Both the position numbers and the translations under genes were made by a program. This document shows positions 6,946-14,807 of a stretch of DNA of 31,829 bases, piece by piece. This stretch comes from SZUA-444 sp965226565 (lineage in GTDB: Bacteria > Bacillota > Clostridia > Oscillospirales > Ruminococcaceae). Within the stretch, counting starts at the first letter, position 1; each line of letters begins with the position of its first letter. The stretch spans positions 1 through 31,829 of the forward strand of contig CBDDDI010000002.1 of NCBI GenBank assembly GCA_965226565.1, read 5' to 3'. The notes under the pieces are model-generated. The model searched no databases. It was not told where the DNA came from and saw only the letters and a program-made list of their open reading frames with translations.

Positions 6946-8316
6946 TTAATTCCTTGTTACTACCTTATATGCCTTATCTTTTCTAGTTCTAATAAATGCT
7001 ATTACAGCTTTTATTGGCTCATCTATTTTCAGCAATATATACACTATTATAATATGTGCATCAAATACTAATGCTGCAATAAATCCAAAAGGAATAGCTA
7101 TTCCCCATAAAACTATAATTTCTAATTTTAAACAAAATTTTGTATCACCAGCTCCTCTTAAAACTCCAACAATTGAAGCAATTGAAACTGTTGAAAATAA
7201 TACAAGAATTGCTGAAATCAATGTCAATTTCATTGCAAGAGCTCTTACTTCATCACTTATATTATAGATATTTATAAATGGTACTCTTAAAAATAATACA
7301 ACTATACATCCTAATACAGCTATAATAAAACTCCACAACATAATAGTGTGTCCACTATCTTTAGCACCTTCCATATCTTTTTCGCCAATTTTTTTACCAA
7401 CAACAACACTTGCTGCACTTCCTAATCCCATTGCAAAAAGTATTGCAAGTTGTTGCAATACACATGCTATAGATTGTGCTGCTAAAATTTGACTTGACAA
7501 TTTTCCAAGTAAAGCTGCTTGAACTGTCATTGCAAAGCCCCATATTATTTCATTTCCTAAAACAGGAGTACTGTATTTTAAGAAATCTTTAAATAGTTCT
7601 TTATTCCATACTAACAAATCTTTTATTTTCATTTTCAGTTTTTTATCAAATGCAAAAACATAAATAAATATTATTGCAAATTCAACTATTCTAACTATAA
7701 GAGTTGAAAGAGCAGCACCCTTTACTCCCATAGCTGGCATTCCAAATTTTCCAAATATAAACACCCAGTTTAAAATAACATTTATTACTAATGCAATAGC
7801 ACTTGAAATAACCGATATTTTTACTGTTTCGACACTTCTAATAATATTTTCTAACACCATAGTTATTCCAATAAACAAATATGAAAAACCTATTATTCTT
7901 AAATATTTTACTGATTCTATTAAAACCAATTTACCATCATCAGTATTTTTATTTAAATACAATGACATTATTTGTTCTGGAAAAAATATCGCCACAATTG
8001 ATAAAACAATAGTTAATATCGCTGCCATTCTAAGTAACATCGAAATAATGTCTCTTATTGCTTTTGTATTTTTTGCTCCCCAATATTGTGAAACCAAAAC
8101 TGCTCCACCGCCAGCTATACCGCAAAGAATCATTTGGAAAAAAAATGATAGCTGATTAGCTTGTGCTACACCAGACAACTGTATGTCTCCTAATCTTCCA
8201 ATCATTACAGTATCTGCCATAGATATCCCAAAAAAAATAAGGTTTTGTAAAACAATTGGAATTGAAATAGATAGAATTGTAACATAAAATTTTCTATCTG
8301 TTATAAATTTTCTCAT
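6946..8316 (-). CDS. MATE family multidrug/metabolite exporter
   Basis: This 456-aa polytopic membrane protein has about 12 hydrophobic segments and the MATE pattern of two homologous halves. The N-terminal half has IVLQNLIFFGISMADTVMIG and the loop VSQYWGAKN. The second half has the matching TPVLGNEIIWG and GKKIGEKDMEGA. MATE proteins are Na+ or H+ antiporters that expel cationic drugs or metabolites; the substrate here is unknown. Length is normal. It is downstream of the fumarase beta gene, from which it is separated by a hairpin, with a GAGG ribosome site partly inside the hairpin base. The Lys/Arg-rich C-terminal tail is cytoplasmic. Confidence 0.92.
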   Translation of the reverse strand: MRKFITDRKFYVTILSISIPIVLQNLIFFGISMADTVMIGRLGDIQLSGVAQANQLSFFFQMILCGIAGGGAVLVSQYWGAKNTKAIRDIISMLLRMAAILTIVLSIVAIFFPEQIMSLYLNKNTDDGKLVLIESVKYLRIIGFSYLFIGITMVLENIIRSVETVKISVISSAIALVINVILNWVFIFGKFGMPAMGVKGAALSTLIVRIVEFAIIFIYVFAFDKKLKMKIKDLLVWNKELFKDFLKYSTPVLGNEIIWGFAMTVQAALLGKLSSQILAAQSIACVLQQLAILFAMGLGSAASVVVGKKIGEKDMEGAKDSGHTIMLWSFIIAVLGCIVVLFLRVPFINIYNISDEVRALAMKLTLISAILVLFSTVSIASIVGVLRGAGDTKFCLKLEIIVLWGIAIPFGFIAALVFDAHIIIVYILLKIDEPIKAVIAFIRTRKDKAYKVVTRN

Positions 8317-8327
8317 GATTATACCTC

Positions 8328-8358
8328 AAACAGCCCTTTTATAATAAAAGAGCTGTTT
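8328..8358 (-). promoter_or_regulatory. Hairpin overlapping the MATE ribosome-site region
   Basis: AAACAGC (8328-8334) pairs with GCTGTTT (8352-8358). An inner CTTTT/AAAAG helix continues the stem across a single mismatch. On the minus strand no T tract follows; the MATE ribosome site GAGG comes immediately after. It may limit translation of the exporter or act as an intercistronic stabiliser. On the plus strand it resembles a terminator (TTTTATTT), but no gene points that way. Confidence 0.5.
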
Positions 8359-8377
8359 TATTTCTCTATTTAATTTT

Positions 8378-8938
8378 CTATTTTATTTTTTGATATGTTT
8401 GCCTTCCAATCTTAAAAATGTCACCACCAAATGAATCATTAGCAACAACAACAGGAAAATCCTCAATATATAAACGTTTTACAGATTCACATCCTAAATC
8501 CTCAAAAGCAATTACTTCACAGCTTTTGATACATTTTGATGCTAATGCGCCAGCACCGCCTACTGCACACAAATATAACGCTTTATTTTTTACGATTGAG
8601 CTAATAACTTCATTATTACGTTCACCTTTTCCGATCATAGCAACTAGTCCTAAATCAAGTAGCTTTGGCGCAAACTTATCCATTCTACTCGAAGTTGTTG
8701 GGCCGCAAGAACCTATAGCTTTACCTTCCGGTGCAGCTGTTGGACCAGCATAGTATATTACAGAACCACATATATCAAATGGTAAAGACTTATTCTCATC
8801 AATTAATGACAAAAACCTTTTATGAGCTGCATCACGAGCAGTATATATGTATCCTGTTAAGAAGAGCTTGTCTCCTATTTTCAATTTCTCTGAATAATTT
8901 TTCAGTTCAGATATTTTAATTTGTATTGATTTAGACAT
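8378..8938 (-). CDS. fumB: Class I fumarate hydratase / L-tartrate dehydratase beta subunit
   Basis: This 186-aa protein is the beta (C-terminal swivelling) domain of iron-sulfur class I fumarase or tartrate dehydratase. The reaction is reversible hydration of fumarate to malate (or dehydration of tartrate). Typical motifs are TARDAAHKR (33-41), GPTTSSRMD (79-87), VGGAGALAS and the C-terminal NDSFGGDIF. In two-subunit enzymes the alpha partner carries the [4Fe-4S] cluster and is usually encoded immediately upstream. Here the upstream gene is a DivIVA-like protein and no alpha gene is in the window. The protein cannot be a complete enzyme alone, so the partner must be elsewhere. The exact substrate is inferred from family only. 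Confidence 0.9.
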   Translation of the reverse strand: MSKSIQIKISELKNYSEKLKIGDKLFLTGYIYTARDAAHKRFLSLIDENKSLPFDICGSVIYYAGPTAAPEGKAIGSCGPTTSSRMDKFAPKLLDLGLVAMIGKGERNNEVISSIVKNKALYLCAVGGAGALASKCIKSCEVIAFEDLGCESVKRLYIEDFPVVVANDSFGGDIFKIGRQTYQKIK

Positions 8939-8963
8939 ACTTTACCTTTCAAAATGTACAAAC

Positions 8964-10028
8964 CTATCTAATCATTGAATAATCGATATCGTAACTATCA
9001 TCATCATATTGACTTTCTATTGCAGCATTTCTAGCTTCAATAATCTTTTTAGATTCTTCTAATTTGCCTTGACCATTTTGAACAATCTCATTAATACATT
9101 TTGTAAGTTTATCAATATCTCTTGAAACTTTATGATAATCAGCAACAATAGATCTTTTCTTTCTATTTGTTGTTTCAATAATTACATTAGCTTTATCAGA
9201 AGCATCAGACAACATTTTATCACATGTAACATGTGTTTCAGCCATAATACCTTCTGACTTCATATTAGCTTCATCAACAATCTTATGTGAAAGAACCTTT
9301 GCATCTTTTTCCATTTTCTTAGCAGCAGCTCTTGCTTCACTAATAATTCTATCAGCACTATGTTTAGCTTCAATAAACACACTTCCAATATCAAAACTAG
9401 TATCTTGAGCAACTGATTCTTGTGGTGAAGATGCAGCAGCAGCCATTCCGTTTTCATAAGCCTGCTCAACTTGTTTTTGTAATTGTGCACATCTATCATT
9501 AAGGTCTTTAATAATATTTTCTTTTTGTTGAAGTTCTACACTAGAACTACCAGCTTGATTACTTTGTGCCTCAGCTTGCTCAACTTGTTTTTGCAATTGT
9601 GCACATCTATCATTAAGATCTCTAATTATATTTTCTTTTTGTTCAAGTTCCGCACTAACATTATTAGCATTAGAATTATCAGAAGAATTATTATTAGCTT
9701 GATTTTCTAAATTTGTACATTTTTCTTTTAATTCTTTAATTTTCTCGTTCTTTTTTTCAATTTCCATCTCATAATTATTAATTTGAACTTGAAGTTTTTC
9801 AATAGTAGAAGAAAGTTCGCTAGCATTCGCTCTGCTTTGAGCTATCATCTCTTCATATTGACTAACATCTGTAGACATATCACCTTGAGCTTCTAACATA
9901 GTTGTTTTTTCATTAAGTTCATTAGTTAGATTGTAAATTTTTGAATTAAGTTCGTCAACATAAGCCAAAACATCCTTTTTATCGAAACCACCAAAACTAA
10001 CGGTTTTTAAAAATCCTGTTCCTGACAT
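8964..10028 (-). CDS. DivIVA-like coiled-coil protein with internal repeat
   Basis: This 354-aa protein has an N-terminal segment FLKTVSFGGFDKKDVLAYVDEL that matches the DivIVA/GpsB membrane-binding domain, including the short hydrophobic loop. Long heptad-rich coiled coils follow (about 25-110, 125-192 and 205-330), with low-complexity Asn/Ser linkers. Two near-identical 26-residue blocks lie at 127-152 and 165-190. DivIVA-family proteins sense negative membrane curvature and recruit division or pole-organising partners. The gene is 33 bp after corA and close to ftsZ, on the same strand as the dcw cluster, which fits a role at the septum or poles. Its degree of true orthology to DivIVA is uncertain beyond the N-terminal domain. 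Confidence 0.8.
   Translation of the reverse strand: MSGTGFLKTVSFGGFDKKDVLAYVDELNSKIYNLTNELNEKTTMLEAQGDMSTDVSQYEEMIAQSRANASELSSTIEKLQVQINNYEMEIEKKNEKIKELKEKCTNLENQANNNSSDNSNANNVSAELEQKENIIRDLNDRCAQLQKQVEQAEAQSNQAGSSSVELQQKENIIKDLNDRCAQLQKQVEQAYENGMAAAASSPQESVAQDTSFDIGSVFIEAKHSADRIISEARAAAKKMEKDAKVLSHKIVDEANMKSEGIMAETHVTCDKMLSDASDKANVIIETTNRKKRSIVADYHKVSRDIDKLTKCINEIVQNGQGKLEESKKIIEARNAAIESQYDDDSYDIDYSMIR
9459..9650 (-). repeat. Two-copy 114-bp-period repeat inside the DivIVA-like gene
   Basis: Copy 1 (9573-9650) and copy 2 (9459-9536) both encode the block KENII(R/K)DLNDRCAQLQKQ with small changes. The period is 38 codons. This is a recent in-frame duplication within the coiled coil. Confidence 0.9.
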
Positions 10029-10061
10029 ATTATTTTTCCTCCTTATTTTATATGAAAGATA

Positions 10062-10988
10062 TTATTTTTCTTTTTTTAACAATATTGACGCAGTGACAAT
10101 TGTAACGATTAAGGATAATAGTAAAGGGAAAAAACTAGAATTATCAAAAGGTAAATTTTCGACATTCATTCCATAATAACTGAACACTATAGTAGGTATT
10201 GCCATTAGGATTGTAATAATGGTTAGCCTTTTCATTATCAAATTAACATTATTTGAAATTATTGAACCATAAGCATCCATCATTCCTGTTAAAATGCTAG
10301 AATAAATATTTGACATTTCAACAGCTTGTTTAACTTCTATAAGAACATCTTCAAGTAGTTCTTGGTCATCTTCATATAATTTTATAACTCTTCCTCTTAA
10401 TATCTTTTCCAGCGTGCTTTCATCCGCTTTTAAAGATGTAGAAAAGAATACTAAAGATTTTTCTAAACCAAGAAGTTGGATTAGTTCTTTATTTTTTGCT
10501 GATTTATGTAATTGTTTTTCAATAGAACTTGATATTTTTTCTATTTGTTTTAGACAAGACAAAAATCTTGCTGCAACTCTTAATAATAACGTAAGAATAA
10601 AACTTGTCTTTTTGTGTGTAAAAACATTTTTAATTAATCCACTTGCCATTTCTGATATAACTACATTTTCTTTGAGTGAAAAAGTAAAAACATTTTGTTC
10701 AGTTATAATTATTCCAATTGGCATTGTACTATATTGTATTGTATTTTGAGTTTGTTTTTCTATCATAGGAGTGTCAAAAATTATCAATGTTTGATCATCT
10801 TCTATTTCAACACGAGATGATTCTTCTTCGTCAAGAGAGGACTTAATAAATCCATTATCAAGATTAAATCTTTCCATAATTGATTTAATTTCTTCTTGTG
10901 TAGGGTCAATTACTGATACCCAGCAACCATTTTGTATATCATTTATTTCTACTAAAGAATTGTCAATAGTTTTGTAATAATTAATCAT
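10062..10988 (-). CDS. CorA-family magnesium/divalent cation transporter
   Basis: This 308-aa protein has a large cytoplasmic N-terminal domain and two C-terminal membrane helices. It carries the CorA signature SYYGMN (GMN at about 273-275) in the first helix end, and a short Lys-rich tail. CorA proteins form pentameric channels for Mg2+, Co2+ or Ni2+; some homologues export Zn2+, so the substrate is uncertain. An ATG at 10986-10988 with AAAGGTGA 5 nt upstream is the best start. A frame extends 8 codons further to a TTG (11012) without a good ribosome site. It follows ftsZ by about 100 bp with no visible terminator between, so it may be co-transcribed. Confidence 0.87.
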   Translation of the reverse strand: MINYYKTIDNSLVEINDIQNGCWVSVIDPTQEEIKSIMERFNLDNGFIKSSLDEEESSRVEIEDDQTLIIFDTPMIEKQTQNTIQYSTMPIGIIITEQNVFTFSLKENVVISEMASGLIKNVFTHKKTSFILTLLLRVAARFLSCLKQIEKISSSIEKQLHKSAKNKELIQLLGLEKSLVFFSTSLKADESTLEKILRGRVIKLYEDDQELLEDVLIEVKQAVEMSNIYSSILTGMMDAYGSIISNNVNLIMKRLTIITILMAIPTIVFSYYGMNVENLPFDNSSFFPLLLSLIVTIVTASILLKKEK

Positions 10989-11000
10989 CAATTCACCTTT

Positions 11001-11063
11001 CTGCAAAGGCAAACCAACAGCCCCTGCCTATTTTAATTTATAGCATAAAGGATCAGAGCTCAT
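11001..11063 (-). other. GC-rich islet and 11-codon ORF upstream of corA
   Basis: Between ftsZ and corA, 11001-11028 is about 61% G+C, which stands out in this AT-rich DNA, and can pair AGGCA with TGCCT. On the minus strand a GGAGGTG site precedes an ATG (11061-11063) opening the frame MSSDPLCYKLK, which ends in TAG at 11028-11030. That frame is the same as corA. It may be a leader peptide, a remnant, or chance. Confidence 0.3.
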
Positions 11064-11089
11064 ATTACACCTCCATCTACAATTATGTA

Positions 11090-12310
11090 CTAGTCCTTTT
11101 TCTTGATTATTTCAAAAATATCATCATAATATTCACTATTTGGTGAAAAATGCTTTTTTACTCCAGCTTCAACTGTTTCATGCTTTTTTACTACTTCTGA
11201 TGAAACATTTTCATAAGGTTTATATTCCTTATGATGTGTTTGAGCTTGAGAATGTGTTTGAACTTGAGGCTGAGGTTGTGGTTGTGCTTTTATTTTGTTC
11301 TCATCTCTTAATCCAATAACACTTTGCATAGGAACTGCTTGTTTCATATCAGCTTGATCATCAAAATCAGCAGCAATTACTGTTACACTAATTTCATCTT
11401 CTCTATCTTCTATGTATGACGCACCAAAGATAATTTCAACATCATCAGCTGCAGCATCTTGAATAATACTTGCTACTTCATTTACTTCATCAATAAGTAT
11501 ATCATCAGATGCAACTATATTAACAAGTAAACGTCTTGCGCCTTTAATAGAAGTCTCAAGAAGTGGACTTGTAATAACTTGATTTGTTGCTTCTGCAACT
11601 TTATCTTTTCCTGTACCTTGTCCAATTGCCATATGAGCATATCCAGCATTTCTCATTATTGTTGATACATCTGCAAAGTCAAGATTAATAAATCCTTCGT
11701 TTAAAATAAGATCAGAAATACTCTTTACACCAGCTTTTAACACGCTATCTGCTAAAGCAAATGATTGTCTCATTGTAAGCTTTTGCTCATTTGTTAACAA
11801 TTTCTCATTTGGTATAATTATTAATGAGTCAACATTTTTTAGAAGTTCTTCAACTCCACTTTCTGCTTGACACATTTTTTTAACGCCTTCAAATTTGAAT
11901 GGTCTTGTTACAACAGCAACAGTTAAAATTCCTAATTCTTTAGCAATTTCAGCCACTACAGGAGCTGCACCTGTTCCTGTTCCGCCACCCATTCCAGCAG
12001 TAATAAAAATCATATTCGCATCTCTTATTGCATCAGCAATTTCATCACGACTTTCTTGAGCAGAACCTTCTCCTACTTCAGGCTTTCCTCCTGCACCAAG
12101 ACCATGAGTTAATTTAGCACCAATTTGAATCTTTTCCGTCGCTAATGATTTATTTAACGCCTGTGCATCAGTATTAACAGAAATATAATCAATATTTTCA
12201 ATTCCAGCAACCACCATACAATTCAAAGCGTTACCGCCGCCACCGCCAACACCAACTACTTTTATCTTCACTTCTCCTATTGCTGGTGCATCATAAGCAA
12301 ATACTGCCAT
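11090..12310 (-). CDS. ftsZ: Cell division GTPase FtsZ
   Basis: This 406-aa tubulin homologue polymerises into the Z-ring at midcell. The GTP-binding motif GGGTGTGAAP is at 108-117, the N-terminal VVGVGGGGGNALN contacts nucleotide, and the synergy-loop segment NLDFADV (209-215) completes the GTPase site between subunits. The conserved core ends near residue 320. A Gln/His-rich linker (QPQPQPQVQTHSQAQTHH) follows, and the C-terminal peptide DDIFEIIKKKD is the site for tethering partners. No ftsA is adjacent, so membrane anchoring may depend on SepF or another factor elsewhere. It has its own promoter in the gap after ftsQ and a GGGAGGAAG ribosome site. Confidence 0.98.
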   Translation of the reverse strand: MAVFAYDAPAIGEVKIKVVGVGGGGGNALNCMVVAGIENIDYISVNTDAQALNKSLATEKIQIGAKLTHGLGAGGKPEVGEGSAQESRDEIADAIRDANMIFITAGMGGGTGTGAAPVVAEIAKELGILTVAVVTRPFKFEGVKKMCQAESGVEELLKNVDSLIIIPNEKLLTNEQKLTMRQSFALADSVLKAGVKSISDLILNEGFINLDFADVSTIMRNAGYAHMAIGQGTGKDKVAEATNQVITSPLLETSIKGARRLLVNIVASDDILIDEVNEVASIIQDAAADDVEIIFGASYIEDREDEISVTVIAADFDDQADMKQAVPMQSVIGLRDENKIKAQPQPQPQVQTHSQAQTHHKEYKPYENVSSEVVKKHETVEAGVKKHFSPNSEYYDDIFEIIKKKD

Positions 12311-12367
12311 TACTACTTCCTCCCAATATATATTAAAATATTTGAATTCCTAACTATAAGTAACATT

Positions 12368-12396
12368 ATAATAACATAGAAAGATAACTATTTCAA
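12368..12396 (-). promoter_or_regulatory. Promoter of ftsZ
   Basis: On the minus strand TTGAAA (12391-12396) and TATTAT (12368-12373) are 17 bp apart, and TG one base before the -10 makes it extended. A TATAAT overlaps at 12365-12370. The gap lies between the ftsQ stop and the ftsZ start, so ftsZ can be expressed above the level of the main dcw transcript. Confidence 0.65.
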
Positions 12397-12440
12397 TATT
12401 TTTTAGTATAAATGTTTAATATTTCGATATTATTTCTAAA

Positions 12441-13298
12441 TTATTCTATTAAAACTGTTGCTTCTTGACCTCTTAAAGTTACGGATCCTTTAAATTTGTT
12501 ATTTTTTTCCTGTTCTTTTTCTATTATTTTTTTAGAGTACCTAATTTTATAACTCAAATCTTGCGAACTACCTACGTTTATTTTTACTCTATCATCGAAA
12601 ACAATTATTATATCAAATTTATCATTTATGTCAACCTCAGTGATTTTTTCAAATTTATTTTTACTAATCTCATTTAATATTTTTGACAACATCTCTTCCT
12701 TGTTTTCATCAATAGAAGTCATAATTTTGTTTTCTTCAACCTCTTTTGGTTTAAATCCTTTGACTAATAACAGCTTGTCCTTTTTAGCAGCAAGTCCTTT
12801 TTTTAAAACTTTTCCGTTTTTATCTATCACAACAAAACCATTATCAGTTTTTAAATTTGCAAATTCCTTACACGCTGTTACCTTTATATTAATTGAAGAA
12901 GGTAAATGTCTAGATATTTCAACTGTATCAACATAAGTAAGATTATTTAGAATCCTTTCTTTTGCCTTTACAGTATTAAGAAGCAGTAAATTTTTACTTT
13001 CTTCAAATTTCGTTTCTTTAATTATTTGTTCTCTTGAATATATTGATTCTCCAGAAATATTTATTTTTTCTAATTTAAAAAACACTGTCAATGACAAAAC
13101 CACAAATGTTGTTGTAATCAAAGTAAACGCTATTAAATAATACAAAAACATATTCTTTTTTCTACGTCTTTTTCTTTTAACTTGTTTAGAAGGTCTTTGC
13201 ACCATACTCTGAGATTTATTCCGAGTATTCTTTTTATTTTTTTTATTCTTTTTACTTTTGGTTTTTGTCTTTGACCCCATTTTCATCATTTCACTCAT
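12441..13298 (-). CDS. divIB: Cell division protein FtsQ/DivIB
   Basis: This bitopic divisome protein forms the FtsQ-FtsB-FtsL-type complex that controls septal peptidoglycan synthesis. It has a very basic cytoplasmic tail (runs of Lys/Arg), one membrane helix (LYYLIAFTLITTTFVVLSLT), a POTRA domain starting LEKINISGESIYSREQI, and a beta domain to the C-terminus. The frame opens with GTG at 13346, but I choose the ATG at 13296-13298. It has an AGGAAGG site 8 nt upstream and gives 285 aa; the GTG lacks a well-placed ribosome site. It follows murA in the cluster, as in many Clostridia. Confidence 0.9.
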   Translation of the reverse strand: MSEMMKMGSKTKTKSKKNKKNKKNTRNKSQSMVQRPSKQVKRKRRRKKNMFLYYLIAFTLITTTFVVLSLTVFFKLEKINISGESIYSREQIIKETKFEESKNLLLLNTVKAKERILNNLTYVDTVEISRHLPSSINIKVTACKEFANLKTDNGFVVIDKNGKVLKKGLAAKKDKLLLVKGFKPKEVEENKIMTSIDENKEEMLSKILNEISKNKFEKITEVDINDKFDIIIVFDDRVKINVGSSQDLSYKIRYSKKIIEKEQEKNNKFKGSVTLRGQEATVLIE

Positions 13299-13360
13299 TT
13301 TTAGACCCTTCCTAATGAATTTATAAATTTGAGTTTGTTTTTCCACTTTTTATAACATCC

Positions 13361-13390
13361 CCCTACGCAAATAAAACGTAGGGATTTTTT
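13361..13390 (+). terminator. Plus-strand intrinsic terminator between ftsQ and murA
   Basis: A perfect 7-bp G+C-containing stem CCCTACG (13361-13367) / CGTAGGG (13377-13383) has a 9-nt loop and is followed on the plus strand by A and six T's. On the minus strand, the direction of all genes here, no T tract follows. It therefore faces transcription antisense to the dcw cluster. Confidence 0.6.
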
Positions 13391-13407
13391 ACCCAAAAAT
13401 TTTCTTA

Positions 13408-14661
13408 TCAAATTCTAGTTATAGATGCACCTATACTATTCAAATTCGATTCAAAATCTTCATAGCCTCTATCAATATGATGAATTTCTGAAATTGTAGA
13501 GCTACCTTCTGCTGCTAATGCTGCTAAAACTACTGCAGCTCCACCTCTTAAATCTGGCACTTGCAATTTTGTTCCATAAAGCTTATCAACGCCTTCTACA
13601 ACTGCAACCTTCGCCTCTACTTTTATATCTGCACCCATTCTAACAAGTTCACTTACATGTTTATATCTATTTTCAAATATATTTTCTACAAAAATACTTG
13701 TACCTTTTGCTTTACTTAACGTGGCCATTAAAATAGCCTGCATATCTGTAGGAAAACCTGGATATGGCATTGTTCTAATCTTCTTAACACTTCTCAAAGG
13801 CTTTTTAGCATTAATATATATATAATCATTATATGTATATACAGAACAACCCATCTCATCAAATATTGGTATTGCAGCATGTAAATCTTTTGGATTAGTT
13901 AATCTAATCTCAAGTTCTCCATTTGTAATTGCTGCCGCACACATATATGTGACAGTTACTATTCTATCAGGCATTACTGTATATTCACATCCTGACAATT
14001 CTTTAACTCCAGTAATATATATTGTGCTTTCACCATGTCCTTTTATTTTAGCTCCACACTTGTTTAGATAATTACCAAGATCAATTATTTCTGGCTCTCT
14101 AGCTACATTTCTTATCTCTGTTTCTCCTTCAGCAAGTGTTGCTGCAAGCATTATGTTTTCTGTTGCTCCAACAGATGGAAATGATAAAGAAATCTTTGCA
14201 CCTTTTAATCCTTTAGGTGCAACACAAGATAATCCACCATATTCTTCTTTTATCTCAACACCCATTTGTCTTAACGCTGCAAGATGAAGATCAATTGGTC
14301 TTGGACCTAAATCACATCCGCCTGGAAAACTTAAATGACATTCACCTGTTCTTCCTAAAATTGCACCTAAAAATACTATTGATGATCTCATTTCTCTCAT
14401 TAACATATCAGGAACTTCTGATGTTACTAAACTTTTTGTATCAACAAAAATACTGCCATCTTCTCTTGTACATTTACAACCTAAATGTGATAAAATTCTT
14501 GATGCAGCATATACATCTGTTAGCTTAGGACAATTATGTAAAACGCTTGGTGTACTTGCAAGTATTGTCGCTGACAACAATGGCAAAGCACTATTTTTTG
14601 CACCGTGAACATCTATCTCTCCAGAAATCTTTGTATCACCATTTATCACCAACCTCTGCAT
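13408..14661 (-). CDS. murA: UDP-N-acetylglucosamine 1-carboxyvinyltransferase MurA
   Basis: MurA transfers enolpyruvate from PEP to UDP-GlcNAc, the first committed step of peptidoglycan synthesis, in the cytoplasm. The 417-aa protein has the inside-out alpha/beta fold repeats. It shows HGAKNSALP with Lys22-Asn23, the loop SFPGGCDLGPRPIDLH with catalytic Cys116 (fosfomycin target) and the R-P-I-D-L-H stretch at 121-126. Low-GC Gram-positives often have two MurA paralogues; whether this one is MurAA or MurAB cannot be told here. It starts at an ATG after GGAGTG. The 146-bp gap to murG may hold a weak promoter (TATACT at 14692-14697). Confidence 0.97.
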   Translation of the reverse strand: MQRLVINGDTKISGEIDVHGAKNSALPLLSATILASTPSVLHNCPKLTDVYAASRILSHLGCKCTREDGSIFVDTKSLVTSEVPDMLMREMRSSIVFLGAILGRTGECHLSFPGGCDLGPRPIDLHLAALRQMGVEIKEEYGGLSCVAPKGLKGAKISLSFPSVGATENIMLAATLAEGETEIRNVAREPEIIDLGNYLNKCGAKIKGHGESTIYITGVKELSGCEYTVMPDRIVTVTYMCAAAITNGELEIRLTNPKDLHAAIPIFDEMGCSVYTYNDYIYINAKKPLRSVKKIRTMPYPGFPTDMQAILMATLSKAKGTSIFVENIFENRYKHVSELVRMGADIKVEAKVAVVEGVDKLYGTKLQVPDLRGGAAVVLAALAAEGSSTISEIHHIDRGYEDFESNLNSIGASITRI

Positions 14662-14807
14662 AGTAAAACACTCCTTTAAAAATCATTACAAAGTATACTA
14701 TGCTTTTGAAAGTTTTTTGGTGATAGATTTAAAAATACTATTAAAAACAAAACATTTTTGCTTGTCCTACATCCTTTAAAATGAAGACTACCTTTTATAA
14801 TATAATT

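Noticed and set aside
11012..11063. Readthrough of TAG (pyrrolysine or similar) joining the small ORF to corA
   Set aside because: corA has a good ATG and ribosome site of its own, and the added residues do not resemble CorA proteins.
14662..14807. Strong promoter for murA
   Set aside because: A TATACT is present at 14692-14697, but no acceptable -35 lies at 16-18 bp. Mentioned only in the murA entry.
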